The notes under the pieces were generated by a model. It made no database searches, was not told the DNA's origin, and saw only the letters and a list, made by a program, of their open reading frames with translations. Position numbers and translations under genes: made by a program. This document shows, in pieces, positions 1 to 8,378 of a stretch of DNA of 64,000 nt; within the stretch, counting starts at the first letter, position 1; every line of letters starts with the position of its first letter. The stretch comes from SZUA-309 sp965230005 (lineage in GTDB: Bacteria > Pseudomonadota > Gammaproteobacteria > Pseudomonadales > Azotimanducaceae): positions 1,922,001-1,986,000 of the forward strand of contig OZ245934.1 in the NCBI GenBank assembly GCA_965230005.1, read 5' to 3'.

Positions 1-41
1 ATTCGGGGTTTTGCGACAGAACGATCCGACCGGAGACGATC

Positions 42-1874
42 ATGACCACCGAACGCGAACGCCTGCACAACCTCTTTCCCGACCTCGACTTCGATCCGGA
101 GGCGCTCAGGGCAAAGTATCGGCATGAGCGCGATCGTCGTCTGCGCACGGACGGTGAGAGCCAGTACGTGGAAGCATCGGCGGAGTTCGCCCACTACGCG
201 GAAGACGATCCCTACGCGGATCCAGACTACCAGCGCGATCCAGTCACCCTGGAGATCAACGTCGCCGTCATCGGCGCTGGTTTCTCCGGCCTCATGACCG
301 CCGCTCGCCTGAAGGAGCGCGGGATCACCGACTTCAAGGTCATCGAAGCCGGCGCCGACTTTGGTGGCACCTGGTACTGGAACCGCTATCCCGGCGCCCA
401 GTGCGACATCGAATCCTACTGTTACCTGCCGCTCCTCGAGGAGACGGGCTATATGCCGAAGGAGAAATACTCCTTCGCTCCGGAGATCTACGAGCACACC
501 CAGCGCATCGGCAAATACTTCGAGCTCTACGAGCACACGCTCTTCCAGACCCGGGTGAACGAGGTGCGCTGGCTCGAGGACGAGTCCCGCTGGCAGATCA
601 GCACTCAGTGGGGTGACGACATCAAGGCCCGCTTCGTGATTCAGGCCACAGGCCCGGCGAACCGGCCGAAACTGCCCGGCATTCCCGGCATCAGCGACTT
701 CAAGGGACACACCTTCCACACCTCCCGCTGGGACTACGACTACACCGGCGGCGACCACAACGGCGGACTCACCAGGCTCGCGGACAAGAAGGTGGCTATC
801 ATCGGCACCGGCGCCACGGCCATTCAGTGCGTGCCTTTTCTCGGTGCGCACACCAAGGAGCTCTACGTTTTCCAGCGCACGCCCTCGTCGGTAGACCTGC
901 GCGGCAACAAGCCGACGGATCCGGAGTGGTACGAGAACCTCGGGCCCGGCTGGCAGCGCGAGCGCCGGGAAAACTTCGCGGCCGTGCTGGCCGGTCAATC
1001 GCTGGACAAGGACCTCGTGGCCGATGGCTGGACGGACATCGCCCGCCGCATCGGCATTTCGCTCATGAACCGCAAATCCGACGAGATGCTCGACATGGAC
1101 GAGATCATGCTCCGCTCGGAGATCGCCGATTTTCAGAAGATGAACGAGATCCGCAGCCGGGTGGACTCAGAAGTCCCCGAAGACGACGCTGCTGCCGATG
1201 CCCTGAAGCCCTGGTACCGGCAGTTCTGTAAACGTCCGACCTTCAACGACGAGTACCTCGCCACTTTCAACCGACCGAACGTCCACCTCGTGGACGTCAG
1301 CGACGCAAAGGGTGTGGAACGGATCAGCGAAAAAGGCGTAGTCGCAAACGGCAGGGAGTATGAAGTCGACTGCATCATCTACGCGACGGGCTTCGAGATC
1401 ACTACCTCTGCCCACCGGCGCGTGGACTTCGACACCATCGGCCGCGACGGCAAGAGCCTCTACGACCACTGGGGCGACGGCTTCCGCACCCTGCACGGCC
1501 TCGCCTCCCACGGTTTCCCGAACTGGTTCACCATCGGCATCAATCAGAACGGACTTTCGCCGAACATGACCGCGATGTTCGATGATCAGGCCGTGCACGT
1601 GAGCTACATCATCGACGAAGTGGGCAAGCGCGGACTGACGACAGTGGAAGTGGACGCGGACGCCGAAGCGGCCTGGGTAGAACAGATCGTCGCTCTGGCA
1701 GGCACTGGCGCCACGGCGTTTCTCGAAGAATGCACGCCCGGCTACTACAACCGCGAAGGCCAGGGCAGCAGCACCATGCAGAACTCACCCTACGCACCCG
1801 GCATCAACGCGTTCAATGCGCTCCTCGCAACCTGGCGGGAGCAGGGAGACATGGAGGGTATGACGCTGGCTTAG
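42..1874 (+). CDS. Flavin-containing Baeyer-Villiger monooxygenase (type I), 610 aa
   Basis: This is a FAD- and NADPH-dependent oxygenase expected to insert oxygen next to a ketone carbonyl, giving an ester or lactone. The FAD Rossmann motif GAGFSG lies near residues 78-83. The FGGTWYWNRYPG block at 108-119 is typical of the family. The BVMO fingerprint FKGHTFHTSRWD is at 220-231, with Asp where the consensus has Pro. The NADPH Rossmann GTGATA is at 255-260. The roughly 70-residue N-terminal extension before the FAD site resembles the longer BVMOs of the phenylacetone/cyclododecanone type and is shared with the homologue at 25396-27201. GGAG lies 7 nt before the ATG. Its stop overlaps the stop of the convergent downstream gene by 3 nt. 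The substrate cannot be read from sequence. Confidence 0.93.
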   Translation: MTTERERLHNLFPDLDFDPEALRAKYRHERDRRLRTDGESQYVEASAEFAHYAEDDPYADPDYQRDPVTLEINVAVIGAGFSGLMTAARLKERGITDFKVIEAGADFGGTWYWNRYPGAQCDIESYCYLPLLEETGYMPKEKYSFAPEIYEHTQRIGKYFELYEHTLFQTRVNEVRWLEDESRWQISTQWGDDIKARFVIQATGPANRPKLPGIPGISDFKGHTFHTSRWDYDYTGGDHNGGLTRLADKKVAIIGTGATAIQCVPFLGAHTKELYVFQRTPSSVDLRGNKPTDPEWYENLGPGWQRERRENFAAVLAGQSLDKDLVADGWTDIARRIGISLMNRKSDEMLDMDEIMLRSEIADFQKMNEIRSRVDSEVPEDDAAADALKPWYRQFCKRPTFNDEYLATFNRPNVHLVDVSDAKGVERISEKGVVANGREYEVDCIIYATGFEITTSAHRRVDFDTIGRDGKSLYDHWGDGFRTLHGLASHGFPNWFTIGINQNGLSPNMTAMFDDQAVHVSYIIDEVGKRGLTTVEVDADAEAAWVEQIVALAGTGATAFLEECTPGYYNREGQGSSTMQNSPYAPGINAFNALLATWREQGDMEGMTLA

Positions 1875-2275
1875 GCCAGGTTGAGCTGCCAGCTCACGCC
1901 GTAGCGGTCTTCGACCCACGCGAAGCGCTGGCTGAAGCCGTAGTCGTCGAGCGGCATCAGAAACGTACCGCCTTCACTCAAGCGATTGCAGGCGTTTTCG
2001 AGCTCCGCTGCAGACTCGCACTCGACGAAGAGCGACACCGCGGGAGTGAAAGTAAACTCATGGCCGAGGGCGCTGTCCATGGCCATGACCGGGGTATCAC
2101 GCACCGTGAACTGAACCATCTTCACGGTGCCAGCCACCTCCGGGGCATCCTCCTCGGTGTAGTGCTCGAGGCTCTTTATGTCCGAGTCCGGAAACACACT
2201 CGTGTAGAGCCGCACCGCCTCTTCGGCCTTCCCTGCCTGCTCACGAACGAACAGCAAACACACCTTCACCGACAT
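1871..2275 (-). CDS. PhnB-like VOC-superfamily protein
   Basis: This 134-aa protein belongs to the PhnB/3-demethylubiquinone-9 methyltransferase-like branch of the vicinal oxygen chelate superfamily. The opening, with an early FYxSVFP-like segment (LYTSVFPDS), and the ending DRYGVSWQL are typical. Members are small dimeric proteins, mostly of unknown function. A GGAGG lies about 9 nt before the ATG. It is convergent with the BVMO, and the two stop codons overlap. No partner gene clarifies its role. Confidence 0.85.
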   Translation of the reverse strand: MSVKVCLLFVREQAGKAEEAVRLYTSVFPDSDIKSLEHYTEEDAPEVAGTVKMVQFTVRDTPVMAMDSALGHEFTFTPAVSLFVECESAAELENACNRLSEGGTFLMPLDDYGFSQRFAWVEDRYGVSWQLNLA

Positions 2276-2305
2276 AACCTGAGCCTCCGTAGTTCACAGG
2301 GTCTT

Positions 2306-4384
2306 TCAGGCTGCGCTGATCGCAACCTGATTGAGTTCGAGTCGCCCTTCCTCGATGACACCGGCAATGGCACCGGCATCGAGGGCACCGTCTCTGGCTT
2401 CCACCAGTGGTTGCCCGTTGACGCTGCCCGTCAACCGGTCGGCATCCACGGTCAGCGCGAGCGTTACCGTGTCACCGAGCGCCCAGTCCACGTCGGCCTC
2501 GGCGAGCACCGTTTCCTGGTGACACATGCGAACCAGCTGCACCTTGCCCGGATGCTTCAGCAGCAGCCCGTACCAGCGGGTCATACCCTGCACGCGGGCC
2601 GCGATACCCGCCCGGCTGACGAGATGCGGCCGCAGCTCGGCACGGACGACGTAGTTCTGCCACTCGCGGGTGCCCTGCATGGCGAGGCCGATGCCCTGGT
2701 TGTGCACGAGGCGCAGCATCTCCGGCAGGTGGCGCCAGGCCTGCAGATTGTCGACGCCATCGACCCAGGCCCTGCGCCACATGGTGCCGTTGTGGGTGGG
2801 CCGGGTGAAGGTCACCTCCGGCGCCCCTGACCAGCCAAGTCGATCAAGACAGACCCCTTCGCGGACCCCCTTGCCCTCGAGTCGAAGACCGACGTCGAAA
2901 ATGGGTCCCGGAGCCGCCGGCACGGTCCAGCTGAAGGCGGTACCCGTTGGTGACAGCACCTGCGGCGGCCCCTCCAGGGTGACGGGTTCGTCGTCTTCGC
3001 CGTAGCAGGCGACGTAAAGATTCGCAGTAACGGACCCGTCGCCCAGCACCCGGGCCTCGAGCTGCTGACCCGGGAAGAGCCGCGGTGAGGCCATGAGTGC
3101 ATAGCCGGCCTTCTCGAAGAACTTGGCCGTTGCTTTGCTCGGGGTGAAAACCGGCGTGCCAACGCGAAGGTCACCGCTGCCCATGATTTCGAGGCCGCGG
3201 CTGCCGTCCGCCTGCAACGCGTTGGCGAGCTCGCCCTCTCCTTCACGCACCTGAAAACCCTGGAAAGCCCCCGGGTAGGAAAAGTGAAACTGAGCGCCAT
3301 CCTTCGGTGGCGCTTCGCCCGTACCGGCCAGCGTCTGTGCCATGCGCACGATGTGATCTGCCTCCGTGGCGCAGTCGCTGATACCCCGCCCGCCATCCGC
3401 CGTGGGAATATAAATACGATCGGCAATGGGACCGCGCCAGTCGAGGCCCTTGTTGAGCCCAGCATCGATGCCGGCCAGTCCTTCCTTGATCCCCATGAGG
3501 CAGCCGACGTTGCCGGAGTTGCAGTCCGTGTCCCAGCCGCAGGTGTTGATGATCTTCATGGTTTCCGAGAAGTCGTCTTCGCCGTGCAGCAGCGAGTGGA
3601 TGATGAGGCCGTGGTTCGGGACCATGTGGCAGTTGCCGCCGTACTTGTCATAACCGTAGTCGGCCTCGATGCGCTCTCTCGTTGCCCGCCAGTCTTTTTC
3701 CTGCGCATGCCAGTCGCGGATGTCGCCGATCATGGTCGCGATCACCGAGTTCGAGGGGATGTAGCTGAGCGCCCGGTCGATGAGCCGGTTCGTATCGCGC
3801 TCGACGAAGGCCATGGCTTCCATGGCAGCCAGGACAACGGCACCATAAACGGCCTCGCCATCATGAGAGACGCGTGCCGCCGCCTCCGCCATGCGCACGG
3901 CCTGATCGGGATTTCCCGGTGAAACCATGGCCCAGCCGTCGATGAAAATCTGTGCACCGATCTGTTCGGCAACCACCTGGCCGTTCAGGGCCATGGAACC
4001 ACTTTCTGGTGCTTCAATGCCGTTCGCGAGGCGCAGATAGGCGGTGTGTTCCGTCGAGTTGCCGAGCCCTCCCCACCAGAGCACGGTCCGTTCCCGGATC
4101 AGATAGTTCAGCCAGCTCTCACCAATCTCCCTGGCGCCGATGTCTGCGCTGCAGCCGTGATCCTCGAGGGCACGGAGAAAAGTGAAGGTCCCGGAAATGT
4201 CGTCGTCAGTCACGATGAGGGGCACGTTCAGGCGATCGTGCACGTAGTACTCGACGTCGCCGAGTCGCTCCTGAATCATCTGATAGGTCCAGCCCTCGAA
4301 GGGCCTGCCGAGGTAGACGCCTATGACCTTACCGAGCACGCCCGCATAAACACGCTCCGCATAGTCCTCTGGTAGCTCCATCAT
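2306..4384 (-). CDS. ADP-ribosylglycohydrolase family protein with C-terminal extra domain
   Basis: This 692-aa protein has an ADP-ribosylglycohydrolase (DraG/ARH) fold in its first ~370 residues. It carries the metal-binding acidic cluster TDDD (residues 59-62) and WDTDCN (284-289), which matches the family DTD motif. Such enzymes remove ADP-ribose from proteins or small molecules using Mg ions, but many long bacterial members are uncharacterised. Residues ~380-692 are a non-catalytic region that looks beta-rich, possibly a carbohydrate-binding or lectin-like module. The start at 4384 is chosen because the strong Shine-Dalgarno AGGGGAGAGGGCGGA directly precedes it; the open frame runs 20 codons further upstream without support. 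It is divergent from the ion channel gene at 4465. Confidence 0.85.
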   Translation of the reverse strand: MMELPEDYAERVYAGVLGKVIGVYLGRPFEGWTYQMIQERLGDVEYYVHDRLNVPLIVTDDDISGTFTFLRALEDHGCSADIGAREIGESWLNYLIRERTVLWWGGLGNSTEHTAYLRLANGIEAPESGSMALNGQVVAEQIGAQIFIDGWAMVSPGNPDQAVRMAEAAARVSHDGEAVYGAVVLAAMEAMAFVERDTNRLIDRALSYIPSNSVIATMIGDIRDWHAQEKDWRATRERIEADYGYDKYGGNCHMVPNHGLIIHSLLHGEDDFSETMKIINTCGWDTDCNSGNVGCLMGIKEGLAGIDAGLNKGLDWRGPIADRIYIPTADGGRGISDCATEADHIVRMAQTLAGTGEAPPKDGAQFHFSYPGAFQGFQVREGEGELANALQADGSRGLEIMGSGDLRVGTPVFTPSKATAKFFEKAGYALMASPRLFPGQQLEARVLGDGSVTANLYVACYGEDDEPVTLEGPPQVLSPTGTAFSWTVPAAPGPIFDVGLRLEGKGVREGVCLDRLGWSGAPEVTFTRPTHNGTMWRRAWVDGVDNLQAWRHLPEMLRLVHNQGIGLAMQGTREWQNYVVRAELRPHLVSRAGIAARVQGMTRWYGLLLKHPGKVQLVRMCHQETVLAEADVDWALGDTVTLALTVDADRLTGSVNGQPLVEARDGALDAGAIAGVIEEGRLELNQVAISAA

Positions 4385-4464
4385 TCCGCCCTCTCCCCTC
4401 ACATCAGAAGGGCTATTCTCAGGGCACCTGGCAGAGCGGGACAAGTCTCCGCTGAGCCGCTAGC

Positions 4465-6432
4465 ATGTCGCGCCATGCAGGCAGCCCGCACAACACGTTC
4501 TTGAACGCCATCTCTCAGTTCTTCTCCCGCGTGCGGGGCAAGGCTCGCTACCTAATCGATCGGGCCTTCGCCCGGGAATTTCTCGGCCAGGCCCTCCTGC
4601 TGCTGATCCTGATCGTCATCGTCACGATCGCCGGCATGAGCGCCGTCTTCTTCGATCTTTTCTCTGATGAAAATGCCGCCGTGCTCGGCATTCCACCGGA
4701 CCAGGAAGGCAGCTTTCAGAACGCGCTGGCCTGGTCCCTGAACCAGCTGTTTCGCGTCATGGGCATTCGCACCATTTACGGCGCCACCGGTGTACTCCTC
4801 GCCTACTCGCTGGTGCTCGCGCTCATGGGTCTCGTGCTGTTCTCGCTGCTGATCTCCATGATCAACAACTCCATGGCCCGTCGCTTCGAGGCATTGCGCC
4901 GCGGGGACACGCCGGTGCTCGAGCGCAACCATGTGCTCGTCCTCGGCTGGAGCAACAAGGTGCACAACGTTATCCGCCAGATTGCGGAGCTCGCACCAGG
5001 CACCAAGGTCGTGATCCTCGCGCCGGTGGAGGTGGAAACCATGCGCGAAGCGTTGCGGGTGAGCGGCGTGGAGAGGGAGAAAGTCACCATCATCCTGCGC
5101 AGCGGGTCCGTTTCCACCTGGACGGAACTCGAGCGGGTGGCCGTGCGCTATGCACGCAGCGTCATGGTGCTGGCCACCGGCGGCAACGACAGCGAAACCA
5201 TCAAAGCCATGGTACTGCTCGCCGGTTCCACGGACTGGCCTATCGGCGCCCCGACACTGACCGCGGAGATCGCCGATGAGCGCAACTTCGAGCTCGCCAG
5301 CATCGCGGCGAGAAACCGCGTGCACGTCGTCTCGTCGAGCACGGTGATCAGCAAGATCCTCGTGCAGACCGTGCGCAATCCCGGACTCGCAGAAGTCTAT
5401 ACGGAGCTCATGTCCCAGCGGGGCAACAACATCTACGTGCAGCGCCTGAAGGGCATCGAGGGCGAGGTGATGGAGAAGCTTGCTCACGACTTCCCCCAGG
5501 CGATCCCCATCGGCGTAACCTGGAGTGAAGAGACCGCCGATGGCCGGCGCCACGCCGTCGCCCTGAATCCCGAGCCGGACTACGACTTCGCCGAAGACGA
5601 TGAGCTGGTGCTGTTGTCCGGCAGTTTCCCGGCCCGCTATCTCGCCGATTCCCGGGAAAGACCTCCCCTGGAGGTGGACGATCACCCGGAGGCGCACCGC
5701 GGTGTGCCCGACCGGGTGCTGCTCATCGGCTGGTCGGCCATCGTGCCCGACATCCTGCGGGAGATGGACGCCCATGCGCTTTCGGGAACGCGGGTCAGCC
5801 TCCTCGTAGCTGACGAAGAAACCCGGCAGCGCGCCGAAGAGCGCCTGGCGGGACTCACGCATGAACGCCTGGCCATCGCGCTGCACACCGGCGATCCAAC
5901 GCTCGCCGACAGCTACACGAGCCTGCCGCTCACGTCCTTCGGCTGCGTGCTCATCCTCGCCGCAGATTCCGGTGACTTCGACGCGGACACTCGCAGCCTC
6001 CGCACGCTGCTGCGACTGGGAGAGCTGCGTCGTTACGACGAAGCCCGCGCCCACACGGTGGTGGAGCTCGAGGACGGAGACAACCGCGATCTGCTCAGGG
6101 ACCTCGGGGTCGATGACGTCGTGGTGAGCTCGGAGATCGTTTCCGCGCAGCTTGCCCAGGTGGCTGAGCAACCGGTTCTTGGTCCGATCTACCGCGAACT
6201 GCTGAGCGCGGGTGGCATCGAGATCAGCATTCGCCCGGCCAGCGAGTACGTGACCAATGGCGAAGCCACGAGCTTCTCCATGCTGATTCGCGCCGCCCAG
6301 CAGCGCCAGGAGATCGCCCTGGGAGTTTATGCCGATGCGAGCGGAAAGATCACGCTGAATCCCGGCCGGGATGCAAGCTGGCGCTTCGCGGACGCGGACC
6401 GCATCGTCGTGCTGGCGCAGCAGGTTTATTGA
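4465..6432 (+). CDS. CASTOR/POLLUX-like ion channel with two RCK/TrkA-N domains
   Basis: This 655-aa membrane protein has a hydrophobic segment at about residues 40-63, an intervening loop, and a second membrane segment at about 110-135. Two Rossmann-type RCK units follow. The first starts with HVLVLGWSNK (near 152) and the second with RVLLIGWSAI (near 415). This layout matches the bacterial relatives of the plant nuclear channels CASTOR and POLLUX/DMI1. Expected function is gated cation passage across the inner membrane, with RCK units sensing ligands. Ion selectivity is not evident: no TVGYG-type filter is visible. The divergent neighbour is an ADP-ribosylglycohydrolase. Confidence 0.85.
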   Translation: MSRHAGSPHNTFLNAISQFFSRVRGKARYLIDRAFAREFLGQALLLLILIVIVTIAGMSAVFFDLFSDENAAVLGIPPDQEGSFQNALAWSLNQLFRVMGIRTIYGATGVLLAYSLVLALMGLVLFSLLISMINNSMARRFEALRRGDTPVLERNHVLVLGWSNKVHNVIRQIAELAPGTKVVILAPVEVETMREALRVSGVEREKVTIILRSGSVSTWTELERVAVRYARSVMVLATGGNDSETIKAMVLLAGSTDWPIGAPTLTAEIADERNFELASIAARNRVHVVSSSTVISKILVQTVRNPGLAEVYTELMSQRGNNIYVQRLKGIEGEVMEKLAHDFPQAIPIGVTWSEETADGRRHAVALNPEPDYDFAEDDELVLLSGSFPARYLADSRERPPLEVDDHPEAHRGVPDRVLLIGWSAIVPDILREMDAHALSGTRVSLLVADEETRQRAEERLAGLTHERLAIALHTGDPTLADSYTSLPLTSFGCVLILAADSGDFDADTRSLRTLLRLGELRRYDEARAHTVVELEDGDNRDLLRDLGVDDVVVSSEIVSAQLAQVAEQPVLGPIYRELLSAGGIEISIRPASEYVTNGEATSFSMLIRAAQQRQEIALGVYADASGKITLNPGRDASWRFADADRIVVLAQQVY

Positions 6433-6453
6433 GGCGTCAGCGAGTCGCAGGAC

Positions 6454-6843
6454 TCAACCTCGACGAATGAAGCCCCAGAGGTGGCCCATCCCGTCTGCTA
6501 CCGTGAGCATGCGAACACCGAATTCACGATCAACGGGCGCCTCGCACGCCACTCCGGCACTGCGTACCTGTTCGTAGATCGCATCGACATCATCGACCCA
6601 GATACCGATCCAGGTGGGTCGGTCGTCCTCATAGTGCCGCGCGCCGCCGCCATCGAGCCAGATCTCGGTGCTACCGACGCGCATCTCGGCATTCTGTACC
6701 TTACCGTCGTCGTTGGCCCAACGACCGATCTCTTCGAAGCCGAAAACGCGCGAGTACCAGGCCATGGCGGCTTCTGCGTCGTCGAAGAAGAGGTAGGGAA
6801 CGATGCCCTTGTACTGATCCGCCTGAGCCATCTCGTTCACCAT
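6454..6843 (-). CDS. VOC-family (glyoxalase/bleomycin-resistance-like) protein
   Basis: This 129-aa protein has one glyoxalase-fold unit. FFDDAEAAMAWYSRVFGFEE near the N terminus and DGMGHLWGF near the C terminus are the usual beta-alpha-beta-beta-beta landmarks. It most resembles the group often annotated as bleomycin-resistance or antibiotic-binding proteins, but function is unproven. The start at 6843 is chosen by homology; an internal ATG at 6831 is equally possible because neither has a good Shine-Dalgarno. It lies 46 bp after the response regulator stop, on the same strand. Confidence 0.82.
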   Translation of the reverse strand: MVNEMAQADQYKGIVPYLFFDDAEAAMAWYSRVFGFEEIGRWANDDGKVQNAEMRVGSTEIWLDGGGARHYEDDRPTWIGIWVDDVDAIYEQVRSAGVACEAPVDREFGVRMLTVADGMGHLWGFIRRG

Positions 6844-6889
6844 TCTGTGGTTGCGGTTGCCGGCTGCTCGTGCACCCGGGAGAGAGTGG

Positions 6890-7258
6890 TCACTCCGCGC
6901 CGAGAAAGGCTTCGATTTTGCCCATGAGGCGTTTGAAGTTGACCGGCTTGGTGTCGTAGTCGTCACAACCCGCTTCCCGGGCCCTGGCTTCATCGCCGGC
7001 CATGGCGTGCGCTGTGAGCGCGATGACCGGCAGCGACGCCGTCGCGGGATCGCCTTTGATGCGGCGGATTGCCTCCCAGCCATCCATGATCGGCAGGCTG
7101 AGATCCATGAGCACGATGTCGGGCGCTTCAGACGACGCCATCTGAACGCCTTCCTGGCCATTCATGGCCATGACGACTTCGAAGTTTTTCCGCTGCAGGC
7201 GCCGGGACAGCATGTCCCGGTTCATTTCATTGTCCTCGACCAGCAGGACTTTCTTCAC
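6890..7258 (-). CDS. Single-domain response regulator (CheY/DivK-like receiver)
   Basis: This 122-aa stand-alone receiver domain has the acidic pair E8-D9, phospho-acceptor D52 (in VLMDLSLP), T82 and K104, so all residues for phosphorylation are present. There is no output domain. It therefore probably relays phosphate or acts by protein contact, like DivK or the receivers of hybrid-kinase relays. The start codon is GTG. No histidine kinase is adjacent, so its partner is encoded elsewhere. Confidence 0.92.
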   Translation of the reverse strand: MKKVLLVEDNEMNRDMLSRRLQRKNFEVVMAMNGQEGVQMASSEAPDIVLMDLSLPIMDGWEAIRRIKGDPATASLPVIALTAHAMAGDEARAREAGCDDYDTKPVNFKRLMGKIEAFLGAE

Positions 7259-7270
7259 TGCTTCACTGCC

Positions 7271-7759
7271 TCACTCTCCGCCCATTCTGTCTATGAGGTA
7301 CTGCTCGACTCTCGGCGCAAACACCCGACGCTGGTTTTCCTGCCACCAGGCTTGAACACCCGGCATGCGGAACACAGCATAGGCCTGATCGGTGACACGT
7401 TCGTAGGTTTCCGGACTCACCCACACGCCGAGATCCTCGTGCACCATAATGCAGTCGAGAATGCCGAAGTACATGGAAATGAGAAAGCCGAAGCGGGCCT
7501 TTTCATTGGCAGCCAGGCCCGCGTAGTCGTGGGTGCCCCGATACCAGATGTCCCAGGATTCCTTGTCTGCCGCCGTCGCGCTGGTGAAGTTGGTCCAGAG
7601 CTCGGTGATTTGCGTGTAGCTGTCTACCCGGGATTGTTTGACGGAGGCTCGGAGCTGCACGCCTACGAACATCAGCGAGCCGACAACGGCCACGGCAGCG
7701 ATCAGACCGCTGATGCCGCCGAGAAACTCGCCCCAGGCCGCGAGCACCTCGATATTCAT
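7271..7759 (-). CDS. Hypothetical small membrane protein, one N-terminal TM segment
   Basis: This 162-aa protein has an N-terminal hydrophobic helix (about residues 10-35, LIAAVAVVGSLMFVGVQL) and a soluble, mostly helical remainder rich in Trp and Tyr. I do not recognise a named domain. Similar short proteins with one membrane helix followed by a ~120-residue helical region are common in marine proteobacteria. It lies 12 bp upstream of the response regulator on the same strand and may be co-transcribed with it. Confidence 0.75.
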   Translation of the reverse strand: MNIEVLAAWGEFLGGISGLIAAVAVVGSLMFVGVQLRASVKQSRVDSYTQITELWTNFTSATAADKESWDIWYRGTHDYAGLAANEKARFGFLISMYFGILDCIMVHEDLGVWVSPETYERVTDQAYAVFRMPGVQAWWQENQRRVFAPRVEQYLIDRMGGE

Positions 7760-7793
7760 TCAGGCACTCCGCCCGGGTCGAGAATGCACATGA

Positions 7794-8378
7794 CTAGAGC
7801 TTGAGCGTCTCCGCTGCCTGATCGGAATGGCCGTCGATGTCGAAGGACATGATGACGAGATCCCGGGAGACACCGTTGCGGTCTTCCACGTAGTCGGCGA
7901 GCAGCGCTTCCGGTACGAAACCAAGACGCCGGAATGCTGCCTGCGCGCCGGGCTGATCGGTGGTCATGTTCGCCATGAGCTTGCGCAGACCGAGGGATCG
8001 GGCCAGATCGAAAATCTGCGCCGTCAGGGTGCGGCCGAGACCGCGGGTTCGAAACGCAGGACTCACATTTACCCGGATCTCCCCAACGCGCCGGGTCCAG
8101 CGGGCCGGGTTCCGGTGTACGGTCGCATAACCCACCAGCTCTTCGCTGGCGTAGGCCACCAGAGAGGTCGAATCACCGCGCTCGAGGTTGACGATCCACT
8201 CATCGATGACGGCCGGCTCCGTGAGATCGACCCGGAGAAACAGCAGGTCCGCTTCCGGGAGGCCGCCGGCGAAGGCGAGCATGGCGGCGCGGTCGGCGCC
8301 GGACATGAGACGAATTTCTACAGAGCCCCCATCGGGCAGCACGGATTCTTTCGGATAGTCGACGGCGGCTTCAGCCAT
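7794..8378 (-). CDS. GNAT-family N-acetyltransferase
   Basis: This 194-aa protein has the acetyl-CoA-binding pattern of GNATs. VNVSPAFRTRGLGRTLTAQIF supplies the R-x-x-G-x-G/A pyrophosphate loop, followed by LRKLMANMTTDQPGAQAAFRRLGF. The start at 8378 is preferred because AAGGAG lies 7 nt upstream and the ATG overlaps the stop of the upstream wax ester synthase by 8 nt, indicating translational coupling. The open frame extends 11 codons further upstream without such support. Substrate is unknown. Confidence 0.87.
   Translation of the reverse strand: MAEAAVDYPKESVLPDGGSVEIRLMSGADRAAMLAFAGGLPEADLLFLRVDLTEPAVIDEWIVNLERGDSTSLVAYASEELVGYATVHRNPARWTRRVGEIRVNVSPAFRTRGLGRTLTAQIFDLARSLGLRKLMANMTTDQPGAQAAFRRLGFVPEALLADYVEDRNGVSRDLVIMSFDIDGHSDQAAETLKL

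Noticed and set aside
4552..6171. 539-codon minus-strand open frame antisense to the ion channel
   Set aside because: Composition is His/Val/Gly-rich as expected for a high-GC shadow, with no domains; the plus-strand frame has clear RCK and membrane motifs.
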